A stretch of 64,000 bases of DNA from Dryococelus australis (lineage: Eukaryota; Arthropoda; Insecta; Phasmatodea; Phasmatidae): contig CM057009.1 of NCBI GenBank assembly GCA_029891345.1, positions 88,025,416 to 88,089,415 on the forward strand. Direction: 5' to 3'. The notes beneath the pieces were generated by a model. That model ran no database searches. It worked only from the letters and a program-made list of their open reading frames with translations, and had not been told where the DNA came from. The position numbers and the translations under genes are program-made. Below are positions 1 through 12,525 of this stretch, piece after piece; within the stretch, counting starts at the first letter, position 1; each line of letters starts with the position of its first letter.

Positions 1-427
1 GAGTAGCACTTACGTCGAGCTGTGAGTAGATATGTCTAGTACGGCCAATAGATTACTGTGTTTAAACTACTGCAAAAACTCCTAAATGAAGGAAATTAAA
101 ATAAATTTATGAAATTCACTGCATTTGTTAACACAAATGGTATTTTAAAATTACTACGAAGTTTCTTCTACCAAACACAGAAACTTGGTTTGAAAATCTT
201 ACCGCAATATTGACTTAACACACAAAAATTTATATTTTACGATTAATTAAAAACAATATTTCACACTATAATTTACGAATACTGTGAATGAGATATGAAC
301 CCTGGAGCAAATAATATCGCTTAACGAAAATCGCAGCTAGCAATATAGATGGTTGCCTGTCCATAGTTGCGCTAACCTGCGATCATAACCTCATTGGCTG
401 CCAACTGTTCTACCTGCCCAGTGAAGA
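1..427. other. AT-rich non-coding sequence
   Basis: No reading frame, RNA gene or repeat structure can be supported here. The composition is AT-rich, like the following 2 kb. Confidence 0.6.
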
Positions 428-433
428 GGGGGG

Positions 434-500
<67 letters not shown>
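428..500. repeat. G-run followed by (GA)n microsatellite
   Basis: A run of nine or so G residues leads into about 32 uninterrupted GA dinucleotides (436-500). The short open frames across it are poly Ser-Leu translations of the repeat and are not genes. Confidence 0.95.
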
Positions 501-502
<2 letters not shown>

Positions 503-2344
503 GTGCATGTCTGTCTAGTCCAAGCGTTCCAGAGTAACTGAAGATGGCGTCGACTGGATACATGGGTGTAGATGGCTCCCGAGGTCACTGCACCCCCACC
601 CCACCTACCCTCCCTGCTTGACTGTAGCTACCTCCTACACCCTCTCCCCACCTAGCTGTGTCTGCTAGGTCCTGGGGGTCATTCACCCATCTGCCCACGA
701 TTGTCATTTTTTGCAACTGAGGCAAGATGGCGACTCTGCCTACTTGCGTTCAGATCGGGGCCTGTTTCCTTGTAGCCACCCCTCCCACCACTACCCTACA
801 CCCCTCGCCCGTAGAACCAGCCCGAGTCCAGAGTAGCGTGCCCCTGTCCATGCACCCCTCTCTCCCCTAGTCATGAAGGCAACATGCCTTGAAGTTCTAC
901 TTTTCTGAAGAATTCCTATCGATGGATTCTGGTGTATTCCCAGCAAAATAAAAATTTCACAATTCCCACAGATCAAGATTTTCATCCCTGAAGTTAAATA
1001 TTACACAAAATCTTAATCCCCATAAAAAATTCCAAGAAATTTTATATTGTAATCCAAGAAATTAATTATAATCCAATAAACTTTATCATGTTTCCAGTAA
1101 AATTATTAAAGTATTTCCAGTAAACTAAGTATATTGTTGTACAAGAGATATTTCCACTCGCTAAAATTTTATTTTAAAACATTGAAAGATCACCATTTTT
1201 CAAACATGTATCATTCCATTTACCTAAGTTTCAACTATTATGATAGAAGACATGACACATGAATACATATTCCAACTTTCAATCTGTTTCGAGATATATG
1301 AGTATAGCAGAGAAAAATGTGCATGACACATAGACTTGTCTATGGCACTAAAATTTACTTATAACCAAAGTTTCAATTCAAAAGCGTCCCAATCGAGATT
1401 TTTAGATACACTAACTACCATAAAATGTGTATATACTCGAAATTATTTACTTTCCGATTGCCCTAGAAAGCAAATTTGGACATAATATTAAAGAAATAGC
1501 ACAAATGAATGTTGAAATGAATTCAATCGGAGTTTGAACATGCCAATTTCAATGATATTTCAATACACTTAAGCAAAATTTAAAAGAAAATGGTGGCCAT
1601 TTTGTAAGTGTATTACCCATCTTTTAGGACAATACATTCTGACTGTAAATACATTATATACATCGTAAAGATATATACAAGACAAATAACTTCATTCCAT
1701 ACAACTTGGGAATCGACATAACGAATTATCAGACATGAAAGTTTGTGGGAAAAACGAAATTTGTATTACATATGCATGTTTAAAACAGAAGACCCTTAAG
1801 ACAATCACAGCTCAAAATGGTTTACTCAACAGACTAACCTCCTACTAACACAATCGTGTAGTAAACAAAGTCTTTGTAAATTCCCTACAAAATACTTCTA
1901 AGTCCAACTCTCCCTTCTACATTCCTGAAATTACATTATTATTTATTTATTTTAATCGAATACCTAGTAAAGATGTATTCTGTCTAACATGCATAGATTT
2001 AGTCATATGGTGAATTAGTACCCATAACCCAGCAATTAACATACAAATATTAGAATGGAAGACATTTTATCGTCATTAATGAAACCTGATAAGGTTTAAA
2101 ACAGTACATTCATACAGAAACAAGTTAAATGTCATTCTGATATGTGAGGTGAACATCTATTCGGAAGTAAACTTCCTCCTCACACCAAAGATTATTCTTT
2201 TAATCGATGAGAATGGAGACATCACTGAATAAGCTACACTTCAAATACTGTGGTGAAGTTTACCCTTTCGCCTACAATGTTCACAGACATGAGATGAGCG
2301 AATGTTTGAAAAATTTGTCTCGGACAATTCTTAACATTGAATAC
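501..2344. other. No recognisable gene
   Basis: A C-rich stretch (about 580-870) is followed by AT-rich sequence. I see no coding similarity, inverted repeat or RNA gene. A possible relic-A coding remnant starts only near 2,345. Confidence 0.5.
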
Positions 2345-2869
2345 TGTTTTCGTCAGTTCACATGAACGGATAACTTGAGTCGTCATCTCAAGATCTATTA
2401 AAAAAATCCTCCTGAGAAAGTAAATGTAACGTATACACTAGATAATATCACAGAAGGAGAGGGATGTAACATAATTACAAGAAATGACATAGAATCGGGT
2501 TGTATGAAATATACAATAACATGTGAACGTAACGATTTTCGACATAACCTACTGCAACCAGCTGCGAAGACCAGTGTCGGTGATGATACACCTAGTCTTT
2601 TTAAGCAAAGTAAAGTCGATATTTATGATGAAACATCAGGTCGAAGACAGTAGTGAGGATGTTAGTGATACTGTTCAAGACATTCCTTCAACAATGCTGT
2701 GAAGAGGACAGAATGCATCAACAACGCTTGTTACATATTTCCCGAAGACCTGAATGAACTTTTTAATAAACTTAGATATTTACTGCAGTTTGAAAAACAC
2801 GATGAATATAATGGACTAAAAGAGATGGTTTTCATTATAACGACACTTAAGGAATGAGGATACATCTAA
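2345..2869 (+). pseudogene. Zinc-finger gene with C-terminal 41-aa module, relic A
   Basis: This is a decayed gene recognised by its two ends. At 2,345-2,398 a zinc-finger-like stretch reads CFRQFT, stop, TDNLSRHLK, in the style of a C2H2/C2HC finger. At 2,747-2,869 the C-terminal 41-residue module is readable (DLNELFNKLRYLL, then an E-x3-II-x2-L core and terminal GYI), with one in-frame stop and a TAA directly after GYI. The middle is acidic and Ser/Asp-rich, as in the homologue at 22,365-23,242, but crosses frameshifts. The architecture (finger, acidic linker, module) and strand match the gene of Polinton B, so I assign it to relic A. The function is unknown; a DNA-binding or regulatory role is inferred only from the finger. 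Confidence 0.55.
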
Positions 2870-4309
2870 TGAAGTAATATCTGCAAACACCTGATCAGTG
2901 CGAGAGTACATTTTAGTTGACCCTATTAATTAACCAAAAAAAGTAATTATTTCAAGCAAACATTGCATGATAGGAATATGTTTCAATTTGAAATATTATG
3001 TCTTCCTCAAACCAATTAAGTCGTTTGAATTTTTGCTTGGAGTGTTAATTAGGTTTGTGGGATAAACAGTCTTATTTGTGGAATAAAAAAGCCTTATTTG
3101 AGTACTAAACAGACTTATTTGAGGAATGAAGTATGGTTTGTAGAATAAAAAAACTTATTTGAGTACTAAACAAATTGATTTGAGGAGTAAAGTATGTTTC
3201 GAGGATGATTTTGAAGAATAAAGAACTGACAAACACCCTATAACATATAACTATTATTAAAATTTGGAATCTATGTTTGTGAAGTGTCCTGTACTTTCTG
3301 GTGCTATTACTTTTGTAACCTTGTGTATTTGATTGTGTTAGTGCTGTACATAAATTTTTGGATCGTCCTGTATTTTGATATATTTTTGAACAATTTCGTA
3401 ATTAAATTAATGTTTTAAAATGAACCCCTTTAGTATGTTTATTCAACGTATTCCTTATTAAAAGTAAACTTGTTTTAGTAAAAAAAATATTTTCTCTACA
3501 GAGAAAGAGGGTGAGGGGAAAGTAATTAAAATGTCGTAACAGAGAAAGATTCTTGCATTTTCTATTAAAAGTATGTTGCAACGAGTTAAAAGTCTATGAG
3601 TTCTATCAAAAACAAACTATGTTCTTACGAACACGAAATACTGTTGTACTGAAAATAATCTGGAGGAAAAGTTCTGGAAGCGATCACTTTAACTGCTTTT
3701 TTCCATAATTAATCATATAATATACCATCCTGGATAAGGCTTGGTTGATATAAACTGGGTTCTAGGCTGGGTTAGGTCATGTACGAATGTAATCTAGTTT
3801 CTAACTTTCAGTGTTTGGTAGCTATGATTGTAATACATAGCTTCTGGGTTCGAGTCTCGAGTTAGGTACAAATGTAATCTAGTTTCCCTCCTAAGGGTTT
3901 AAATGTAATAGAAGTTATATGTTATGTTAGTACATTATGATACATTATATTAGTACATTATGTTACGTTATGTTGGTATGTCACGATACCATACATTACC
4001 ACATTACAACATGTTATGGTACATATTACTATAACATCCTTTCACAGAATAATGAACATAACACTGTTAATTGAACTAATATAAATTTGTTGGTGCATGT
4101 GAAAAAGGTAGATATGCACAACTGTATAGATGTTTAGACTTAAATGAATCACGTGGAATTTTTCCGATTAAACTTTATCAACTTTGTAACTTATACTCAT
4201 TACGAAATTTTAGATGTATAGCATTTGCCAATATCTCAAAACATGAAAAAAGAAACCATTACATTTAGAGATCTGAGGTCTTAGCAGTGTGATCGCTCCC
4301 TGTCCAGAG
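2870..4309. other. Non-coding, with short low-complexity repeats
   Basis: AT-rich sequence. At 3,060-3,200 a motif around CTTATTTGAGTACTAAAC occurs twice with variants. At 3,740-3,900 the phrase ATGTAATCTAGTTT is repeated next to a tRNA B-box-like GGGTTCGAGTCTCG. At 3,917-4,030 TTAGTACATTATG-type phrases form a degenerate repeat. No gene is supported. Confidence 0.5.
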
Positions 4310-4590
4310 TCATAAACCTTCAAGGTTTATTTTCAATGTTTTTCCAATAGTACCAACTACAGAAACAGAGATTTCAGAGGTTGCCAGTCTGTGAACATTG
4401 TTGTCGGCATACCACTGCATTGTAGCCCTTGAAACATGGCCCCTGGCACTGTCATCCTGGGAGTAACATGGTTCCATTCTGTAAAAATGCCACAATGTTG
4501 GGAGCATTTCTTTATACAGAATGTTACAATAGGCATTTGTGTTCATGCTACCACGGACCACCATGGACAAACACCAGCGGATCTACCCTG
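4310..4590 (-). pseudogene. Tc1/mariner-type transposase fragment
   Basis: About 85 codons on the reverse strand show the core of a Tc1-like DDE transposase: the phrase QDDSARGHVSRATMQWYAD contains the second catalytic Asp with the usual following H, preceded by EMLPTLWHF. After NNVHRL the frame diverges, so the segment that would carry the third catalytic acidic residue is missing. The N-terminal DNA-binding part is also absent. It is a dead fragment of a cut-and-paste DNA transposon, lying inside the area assigned to Polinton relic A and probably a later insertion there. No inverted terminal repeats were found around it. Confidence 0.8.
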
Positions 4591-4668
4591 AAAGCCATGA
4601 AACACAAGTCAACTGAGTTACTGAATTACCTATCTTGACTGGTGCCCAGTTACTTTTTGGTAGATAGT

Positions 4669-4715
4669 GTGTGTGTATGTATATATATATATATAGACAC
4701 ACACACAGAAGTCGC
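4669..4715. repeat. Compound GT/TA/CA microsatellite
   Basis: A GTGTGT stretch passes into (TA)n and then ACACAC, so it is nearly self-complementary. Confidence 0.85.
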
Positions 4716-6160
4716 TTTCAAAGAGGCAAAATTCTTCGCGATTATGGGCTGGAGTCTGAGTAGTTAGCGTGCGGACAAGAGATGGCAGAGTTCACAGAAG
4801 TGAGCCACAGTTGTATTGCACAGTGGGAGATGGACTCCTACAACACTATCGTCATCCTTTTCTTTCCTTGCAAGTGTGTATGTCTTCAGCTTTGTGTGTG
4901 AAACTATTGAGAGGGGGAAAGGGTGGGTAGGAAGCATATTGGACGGGCTCGGCAAAGCCGTGGTTAGCCCGTAGCTTTTCTGAGACAAGACAAAACGACA
5001 GATTGTGCCCGACTCCTCGCGCAGCAAGCAGCCTATATAACACAGTGCCTGGAAGGGGGGGGGGCTGCCATAGTGCTACAGCACCTCTGCGTCTCGTATA
5101 AACACTTGCTCACCTCAAACACGAGTCACGTTACACTGTCGTGCTATTTTTGAGGTGAGTACGTCTTTAAATTTGCGACAATAGTGGGAGGCGATCCAGA
5201 AAATCCGATGATAACAAAATCGGGAGATATATTTTGGCATTGCAGCTCCGAATCTACTGTTTACATCCAAAATTCAATTACACCAGTCGATTGCCAAGGG
5301 ATAAAAGAATATGTTACATTGATTGACTGCATAAAAACATTTGTGAGGCGTGGTTATAGTGAAATTGTATGAATTTAATGTAAAAATTAAGAAGACTGAA
5401 CATAATGTCGACTTATACTCGTCAAAAAGCCAAGTCGAAATACAGAAATCGTATACGGTCGGAAAGAGCATCCGAAAAGCAATCCAGTGATACTCATAAA
5501 ACCCCATATGATCGAGTGAAGCGGTGTCGGGAATGTAAAAAATACATCAGGGCGTCCGAGCGCAAAAACATAGATGTATTCACGCAAAACAAATAGGCAT
5601 GTCCCCAACACAGCTACACCCCATTTTTGCATGTCCCTTATTTCGTGATACATATTAGCTTATGTTTTCCATTCAAACTCCGTTCATTTCACTGTGTCCA
5701 TAAAAATAACTAAGTCAAGCGCAAGGGCTTTCGTGGTTTTAATGTACGCAACAGGCGTCTGGGATCTGACATGAGAGAAGTATAGAGAAAGAGTTGGGAC
5801 CAAGTGCGTTATTTTTTTTAGAGGGGCGGGGGGGTCATTCCTTAGGAGAAACAAATTAGAAATGTATTCCAGTATTTATCGATATAGTGAGAAATGTTGC
5901 CAATACGTGCCACTGAAAAACAAAGTTAAAATTACATTTCGTCAAATATTTCCGAAACCATTTGAGATTGAGCAACACAATTTCAACGAGTGTTACTGGA
6001 AAGCGAAACCTTCAACTTGTTATGAGTGTCGTGGTAATATCATCCCCCTTTTGCTAAGTACGTGGGGTTCATCACCCTGTTTTGGTCGTTACATTCGAAA
6101 CACTGAGATGTAATGTATATTTACATATGGTATGTTAATGAGAATGTGAAAAGAAACAAG
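4716..6160. other. Unassigned stretch upstream of the PolB fragment
   Basis: Short open frames on the forward strand (5,184-5,372; 5,405-5,596, rich in Lys/Arg; 5,862-6,113, with a CYEC pair) resemble nothing I recognise and are not called as genes. A TATA-like CCTATATAAC lies near 5,031 and a splice-donor-like GAGGTGAGTA near 5,155, so an old promoter for the PolB gene of relic A is possible but unproven. G-runs occur at about 5,056 and 5,824. Confidence 0.35.
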
Positions 6161-6898
6161 AGAGTTGCCCTCCCCCCAGATGATAAGCTAACAGACTCTG
6201 GAATCATCGAGGATGATTATTCTCGCACCCAGACAAAATAGCAAATATTCGGATGCACTTCATTAGGGGAATACAGAGATATAAACCTCAAGACAGATGT
6301 CCTCCTGGCCACTGTTTTCGAGAAATTTAGGAAACTCTCTGCAATTCCACATACAAGTTCGACTGTGCTCACTACGTCAGCATGCCGGGGTTCACTTTTG
6401 ATGTCATGCTTCGGATGACAGGGGTACAACTCGAATTAATGAGCGACTATGATATGCACATGTTCGTCGAGGATGGGATATGTGGTGGTGTGGCACAATG
6501 CACAAAACGTCACTGCAAAGCCAATAACTTCTACGAGACTGAAACCTACGATCCAAGCAAGTCGACGACATACCTGAAGTACCTGGACGCAAACAACTTG
6601 TACGAATGGGCCATGAGTTTGCCTCTCCCTGTACGCAATTTTAAGTGGGCAGGGAACACAAATATCGATGCCATGTCTGTTCCAGACTAAGCTCATACTG
6701 GTTATATTATTGAAGTCGACATAGAATATACCACAGACCTGCATGAAGACCACAAAGACCTGTCTTTACTTCGTGTCAACAAGTGTCCACTGGGCTCTAA
6801 GCATCCGAAACTGATGACGACTCTCGAAGAAAATAAATCTAGCAACTTGAAACAAGCTGTATCACATGGATTAAGGATAAAGAATATTCATCATGTAT
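6161..6898 (+). pseudogene. DNA polymerase B (protein-primed type) fragment, relic A
   Basis: This is a remnant of the family-B polymerase found in Polintons and related viruses, which replicates linear DNA from a protein primer. Visible parts in order are DSGIIEDDYSRTQT, then LGEYRDINLKTDVLLA, then after a frameshift near 6,335 HYVSMPGFTFDVML, and YLKYLDANNLYEWAMS at about 6,570-6,620, the motif-A region holding a metal-binding Asp. After an in-frame TAA at 6,688-6,690 the frame continues (GYIIEVDIEY, then KLMTTLEENK) to a stop at 6,896-6,898. The N-terminal exonuclease part and the C-terminal motifs B and C are missing. There is also an in-frame TAG near 6,238. It lies between the zinc-finger relic and the reverse-strand small genes. 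Confidence 0.88.
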
Positions 6899-7377
6899 AA
6901 GAATTCTGTATGTAGTGCAGTCTTATGACCTCACTACATAGGCGGAGAAAAAAATATTTTTCGAAAAAAGAAAATACTATTAGTTAAATAACTTTTCATA
7001 ATTTCTCCGAAAAAAGTTATAGCTAACTTACTGTGTAGTCCCTGGTCCCAATGTACAGGGAACTATTCAATATAATTTTTTTACATTACACTATATATAT
7101 ATCCCTTGTCTTTACATTAAAGAAATATTGCAGCTGCCACGCTGGTTGTATAAGAAAATAGAACAAACATAAGAATGGAATAATTTTTCCAAATATATAA
7201 GAAAAAAATCTGTTGAATATTTTTTACCATTAAACATTCATTTAAGAGAAAATAAATTAATCAATTAAAAAATTCATGTTATCATTAATAAGTCGTTTCA
7301 GAAAAAATTGAATAATCATATTGAAAAAAAAAATTAGTAGGTTAAAATAAATAAAGCACAGAGGTATTTTTCAAAAA
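6899..7377. other. AT-rich spacer
   Basis: Very AT-rich with A-runs and a short (TA)n near 7,092. No coding signal; it separates convergent remnants of relic A. Confidence 0.5.
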
Positions 7378-8118
7378 CTATTTATTTAGTACACAATCAA
7401 TACACAACACATTTATAATCCTTTTAAAGAGTTCATATATGCTCGGCTTTAGAATTCTGTTACATGCATGGCTAAACAGTCCTCGAATGATCGCAAGCAT
7501 CAGCTTCTTACGAGGTATCGCACAAGTCTCTGGATTGTAGTAATGTATATTGATACCCGATTGGTCATCCACCTAATCATAGCCCCACTGAAGACCTTGC
7601 ACTTCTTTAACAGTTGACTCCACGACTTCCACCTCGCCAATGCTGGGACCACCGTCGTCAACAGCAGGTCTGGTGGATCCAGCATCCACAGCTACAGGAA
7701 TACATGCTGCTGGGCGGCGTCAACGAATAAATGCTGGTTTGTTTCCAGACGTGGAGGTAGAACCATCCCCAGTAGGTACTGACACGAGCGCCTGGCGCCG
7801 ACAATGTACTCTGCGGCCTCTGGTCGTCTGGGTGGATGCATCCTTCTTGGACCTGAGTTGCTGGGAGCAGACAGACGATTTATGCTCTGCCTGGGATACC
7901 TCCATGGCACGGTCTGGCGTGTGGGCTGTAGCAGGAATCTGGACCAGAGCAATGAATTGGTCCATGATGCAGGACAGCTGCGTCTGCAGCATCATGTGGA
8001 ACACGATGCAGGCCGATGCTCGTGGACAGTCCACCTGAATCTGCATTTTTTCGTAGAATAACTGGAAAAGCCAATGCTGCATACTGCTGCCATCGCAGGT
8101 CTCTGTATAGGTGTGCAC
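7378..8118 (-). pseudogene. Unknown protein, relic A, two in-frame stops
   Basis: A single reverse-strand frame runs about 246 codons and is broken only by TGA (about 7,720) and TAG (about 7,573). The N-terminal half has a Cys/His-containing region (FYEKMQIQVDCPRASACIV) followed by a Thr/Ser/Arg-rich low-complexity part (STQTTRGRR). The C-terminal part is acidic, then ends in a segment including NIHYYNPETC and PSIYELFKRIIN. I do not recognise a family. Position and strand suggest it corresponds to the Ser/Thr-rich gene at 25,593-26,202 in Polinton B. The forward-strand open frames over the same bases are shadows. Confidence 0.45.
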
Positions 8119-8458
8119 GTATCAATCTTCTGCAATGAAACTGTACTAAATGCTACCGTAGTCGGGATTCGTGTATGCATAAATGTTAGTAGCACAGAAC
8201 ATTCCCATCGTGATGAACGGACTACTGTGCCGCGACTAAATAAGCGCACGTATAATTTTTCCCCTCTTATATATAATATGGATGCTGATCAGGTGCGCCA
8301 CCACAAAAAACTGAAATTCTCTTACATTTTAGGTGACATTGTGTCTAGTCATAACTTGTCGATTCACAGTCCAAGGACGAGGCACACCATTTGTGGAGCA
8401 GATGTGTGTTCCTCCACGTGCATGTCCAGTCAGGTTCTGACCTGTCGCAGACATGCTG

Positions 8459-8713
8459 CTATTGCTCGTCGTAAAGTTTCACCAGCTTGCGCAGCGAAGG
8501 ACAGCCATACTCGAACTATACGTCAATGATTTCAACTTCGCTTTTGCACAAGTCGCTCAACCATTTTTTCTGCTCGGGTATTGCCGCATAAACCAGTCCT
8601 TGCAGATACTGTGTCAGCAAGTCGTGCATCATGTTTCCCACTTGATGGTACAGAATATTGCCTTCGTCCCACTATAGGCTGTGGTAGTACAGGTTCAGCA
8701 AATAGTTTGTCAT
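8459..8713 (-). pseudogene. Small unknown gene remnant, relic A
   Basis: A reverse-strand frame starting at an ATG (8,713) reads about 84 codons with two in-frame stops. It includes NMMHDLLTQYLQGLVYAAIP and, near the end, FEYGCPSLRKLVKLYDE. Even spacing of hydrophobic and charged residues suggests a formerly real helical protein. No family was recognised. It lies between the 7.4-8.1 kb gene and the capsid-like gene, where Polinton B has its own small genes. Confidence 0.35.
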
Positions 8714-8810
8714 CTTTCTATGTCGTCCAACAATTTCCACGAATAAGGGGTGCGGAAGGAGCGCTTACAAATTTTTACATCGTCGTCGTAGAGGAGGCTT
8801 GAAACTGTCT

Positions 8811-9809
8811 TTACAGATAATATGGCAAAGTAAACCCTTCTTGGTGGAAGGAGGTGTTCAAATCCATGTACTGATAACTTTCACTATTCAAAGATAGTTT
8901 TGCATTCTGGACATTATAATGGTCGAAGGTCGATTTGTCTGCCGATATGTTGTATTGCTTGTTTGTATAAAATGCCAATACGATGTATCGGGATTTTTCT
9001 GTGTTTGAGATGTCTTCACAACCCGGTGGTTTCGTGTTGGAAGACGACAAGTCCGGGGATGTAACTAAACTCCAGCTCCTGAAGGCTATGTCGATTTTCT
9101 TCTTTCTTGGCGTAGTTCAGTAGCTTCACATGTTCGCATGTGCTCGGAGTCACATGGGGAACAATCTACTCCATGTTAATCAGGGTTACAGGATATGCTG
9201 TGGATTTTATCCAGCTCCCAACATTGAATCGTGATCCGGGGTGGCTAGCATTATCACCAGTTCTTGCTTGGGTCCTATTATTACATTCTTAAAGTCATTG
9301 GTGAAACCCAGTAACATCGATAGTGGCATGCTCACCTCGAACTTCCCTTCTGCGAAGATGGGAACTTTGTAGCCATCTTCCATTCCCCAGCCTGCCATTT
9401 TTACCATGTCGAGATTGTTAGGCGTGAGCGAGATGTAGTTTTTTATGGTGGTGGTTATGCCCATATCCCATGTCTCGTAAATAGTATCATCATTCAGTTC
9501 GTGTAATACTCGTTCGAAAAGGTGGAGTATACTGTTGCGAACGAACGCGGTGGGTGTGGGGTGGGTGAGCATACCTCGGATGCGCAGGAACGATTGCGAA
9601 GGCAGGGTGTAAATATTTTGATGCTGTATTGGGATTAGAAACTCATGCCCGAGGTCGTAGGGGTTGGTCATATACGGCTGGTAACAATGCAGCTCAAACT
9701 TGTCGATTCTATCGTTGAATTCTGCCCGCTGGGTCACGTTCAATGCATTGTTGTCGTTAATGCCTGTTCTCTTTAAACCCCAGGCTACGTAGAAACTGCT
9801 CATTGGCAC
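8811..9809 (-). pseudogene. Double-jelly-roll capsid-like protein, relic A
   Basis: This resembles the double-jelly-roll (major-capsid-like) proteins of insect Polinton-type elements. The first 200 codons (9,809-9,207) are open and include YDLGHEFLIPIQHQNIYTLP, SFLRIRGML, GITTTIKNYISLTP and MAGWGMEDGYKVPIFAEGKF. The rest is in another frame: KSRYIVLAFYTNKQYN and FDHYNVQNAKLSLNS (9,050-8,811), ending at a premature stop before the usual C-terminal part. The homologue at 29,045-30,282 shares the order of these motifs (NQDIYTAP, YLRFRGSIT, ITTTIKNYLSLTQ, IAGWGIEGNYKIPVYANGKF). The penton-like remnant lies immediately upstream, as in Polinton B. Confidence 0.75.
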
Positions 9810-9904
9810 ATGTTAGTATGCCAGTGTGTCGAGCTCATCTGGTACCAGGTTTGGTGCTGCGTTCAACTTTATGCATTGTACATCTAGCGAAACTCAATTC
9901 CATC

Positions 9905-10090
9905 ATTTCAGTTGTAGAACTAAGTGATTTCTTAGTTTCTGAAGTCTATATGCTTATCGTTCTGATCAACAATCATTACAACCACTCCGTAGTGCTCTTC
10001 GCGATCACCGGAATGTAAATTATGCTTTTCGGAACTTCAACCAGTTTATAACCTGGGGGGAGGGGGCTGTTGGTGCGAACTCGTGTAGCA
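9905..10090 (-). pseudogene. Penton-like (minor capsid) C-terminal remnant, relic A
   Basis: Fragments on the reverse strand read LHEF (10,077-10,088), GYKLVEVPKSIIYIPV and, after frameshifts, VVMIVDQND and IDFR. They match, in order, the tail of the penton-like gene at 30,375-31,073 (LHEFSAMVPP, FKLVDVPKTPIYIPI, VVSVVDQDN, INLRGEE). Everything upstream is replaced by the 275-bp satellite starting at about 10,090, so the gene is truncated at that junction. Confidence 0.6.
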
Positions 10091-11600
10091 CACAGCCCAG
10101 CAATTCAAGGAACAAGAATTGAAAAAAAAATTATGAAGTGACATTAAATGTAAGGATTCCTGTCACAAAAAGTTAAAGAAACCACAAATGAATTCCCGTG
10201 CGTATTTATTATATATTTAATAAGTATTAATACACACTACTTTTTGTATACTCGACAAAGGCAATATAGTAATTTCTTCTTGTTTATACTAATAAAAGCA
10301 CACTCTTACATTATTGTATTAACTGCGACGTCCTTCTCTAAGGGCATGCCAGGGAGGCTTATACACAGCCCAGCAATTCAAGAAGTAAGTCTTCAAAAAC
10401 TTATTTCTATGAAGTGACATGAAATGTAAGGAATCCTGGCAAAAAACGTTTAAAAAAACCACACATGCATTCTCCTGTGTATCTTTTTAATAATTATTTT
10501 GTATAGTAATTTTTTTCGTATTTATACTAATAAAAGCGCACTCTTTCATTACTGTATTATCTGCGACGTCCTTCTGTAAGTGCGTGGCAGGGAGGCTTAT
10601 ACACAGCCCAACAATTCAAGAAGCAAGACTTCAAAATCATATTTTTAAGCAGAGACAGGTAATGTAATGATTCCTGGCACAAAACGATAAAAAACCAGAC
10701 ATGCATTCTCTTGTGTATCTATTTAATATTTATTTTGTATAAATACACAATAATACTTCTATACTCCACAAAAATCAATATAGTATTTTCTTTGTATTTA
10801 TACTAATAAAAGCACACTCTTACATTACTGTATTATCTGCGAAGTGATTCTCAAAGTGTGTGGCAGGGAGGTTTATTCACAGCCCAGCAATCCAAAAAAC
10901 AAGACTTTAAAAACATATTTTTAAGCAGAGACAGGAGATGTAAGAATTGTGGCATAAAACATTAAAAAAAACCACACATACATTCTCTTGTGTATCTTTT
11001 TAATATTTATTTTGTATTAATATACGCTAATATTTGTATACTCGACAAAGGCAATGTACTATTCTCTTCTTATTTATACTAATAAAAGCACACTCTTACA
11101 GTGCTGTATTATCTGCGACGTCCTTCTGTAAGTGCGTAGTAGGGAGGCTTATACACAGCCCAGCAATTCAAGAAACAGTACTTCAAAAACATATTTTTAA
11201 GCCGAGACATTAAATGTAAATATTCCTGTCGCAAAACATTAAAAAAAACCATACATACATTCTCTTGTGTATCTTTTTAATAATTATTTTGTATAAATAC
11301 ACACTAATATTTGTATACTCGACAAAAGCAATGTGCTATTTTCTTCTTATTTATATTAATAAAAGCACACTCTTACAGTGCTGTATTATCTGCGACGTCC
11401 TTCTCAAAGTGCGAGGCAGGGAGGCTTATACACAGTCCAGCAATTCATGAAATAAGACTTCAAAATCATATTTTTAAGCAGAGACATGAAATGTAAGGAT
11501 TCCTAGCACAAAACGTTAAAAAAAAAACCACACATACATTCTCTTGTGTATTATTTAAATATTTATTTTGTATAAATACACACTAATATTCTCAAAACAT
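10090..11600. repeat. ~275-bp tandem satellite, about six units
   Basis: The phrase CACAGCCCAGCAATTCAAG recurs at 10,091, 10,364, 10,602, 10,878, 11,154 and 11,431 (last copies variant). Spacings are 273, 238, 276, 276 and 277 bp. Each unit also carries AAACCACACATACATTCTC, a TATACTAATAAAAGCACACTC phrase and TCTGCGACGTCCTTCT. The second unit is shorter by about 37 bp. The last unit is truncated near 11,600. It directly abuts the broken penton-like gene. Confidence 0.9.
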
Positions 11601-12525
11601 GCACTATTTTTCATAACCTTTATAAAATGGAATAACATTTTCAGTATCACGCCTGTTTTTTTTTACACCAAGTACACCTATTGCCTTGATAGTATACAAA
11701 TTATACAATAAGTTGACAGGGAGTATAAAATTTACGTATTTAAATCAATATTGATATAAACTCCTTTATGGTATTAATTCTGGCAAAAATTATAGTAAAA
11801 GTGTACTCAAATATAAGCTAGGATAAAATTCCATCTATGAACATGAGGTAGAAAAATAGCAATTATTCAAATAAATACCTGGTTTTGAGTAGATATGATT
11901 TTTATTTAACATATTTATGAAATGCACATTCCAGGAATATTTTTTATCGATTTGGTCTAGAAAGCATTTTTTTATTAGTTAGCCATTCTATAATCCAAAA
12001 AAACTGTCTTTACATATGTCATGATAGATTTTCTATTGAATTCTGTATAAAACGTAACTTGATAATTTTTCATATACAACATTCACAATTAGGAAACTTT
12101 CTTTGACAATTTCTTGTAGGTATTTTCCCTAACACATATCATTCTGGCATTGGTTGGAGTTTACATGTTAAATATACTTAATTGCAATTAAAAAATGCTA
12201 ACATGGCTAACATGTCGCGTCTTCATACGTGACGTCACCTTGTCGTAAAAAGGCAAACCATCGCAGACCATCCAGAGAATACACCAATTCAGGTGGGTGT
12301 TACCAGTGCTTGTAGAAATAAGTGTTTACACACAGAATTATAGGCGTTTTAGTGTTTAAAAAAATGGGATTTGCCGGTGCGTGCTACGTAGTACTTTTCC
12401 ACTCTATGTATGCCGGCAGCACTCGTTCATATGGGCGGTCAAAGGCGGCGGCCAGAAACAGTGTAAACGGGAAGTAGTTAGGTAAGGATCGTTGATGGAC
12501 AAGTGGTTCCTGTCTGCAGACGTGC
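11601..12525. other. No recognisable gene
   Basis: AT-rich sequence up to the left end of Polinton B. Only short low-complexity runs are visible. Confidence 0.5.

Noticed and set aside
372..588. Open frames with long Ser-Leu repeats on the reverse strand
   Set aside because: They are translations of the (GA)n microsatellite.
5184..6113. N-terminal exons or domains of PolB in relic A
   Set aside because: The short frames have no recognisable exonuclease or terminal-protein motif, so I left them unassigned.
7640..8529. Forward-strand open frames of 130-150 codons
   Set aside because: They lie antisense to the better-supported reverse-strand relic-A gene and have no recognisable motifs.
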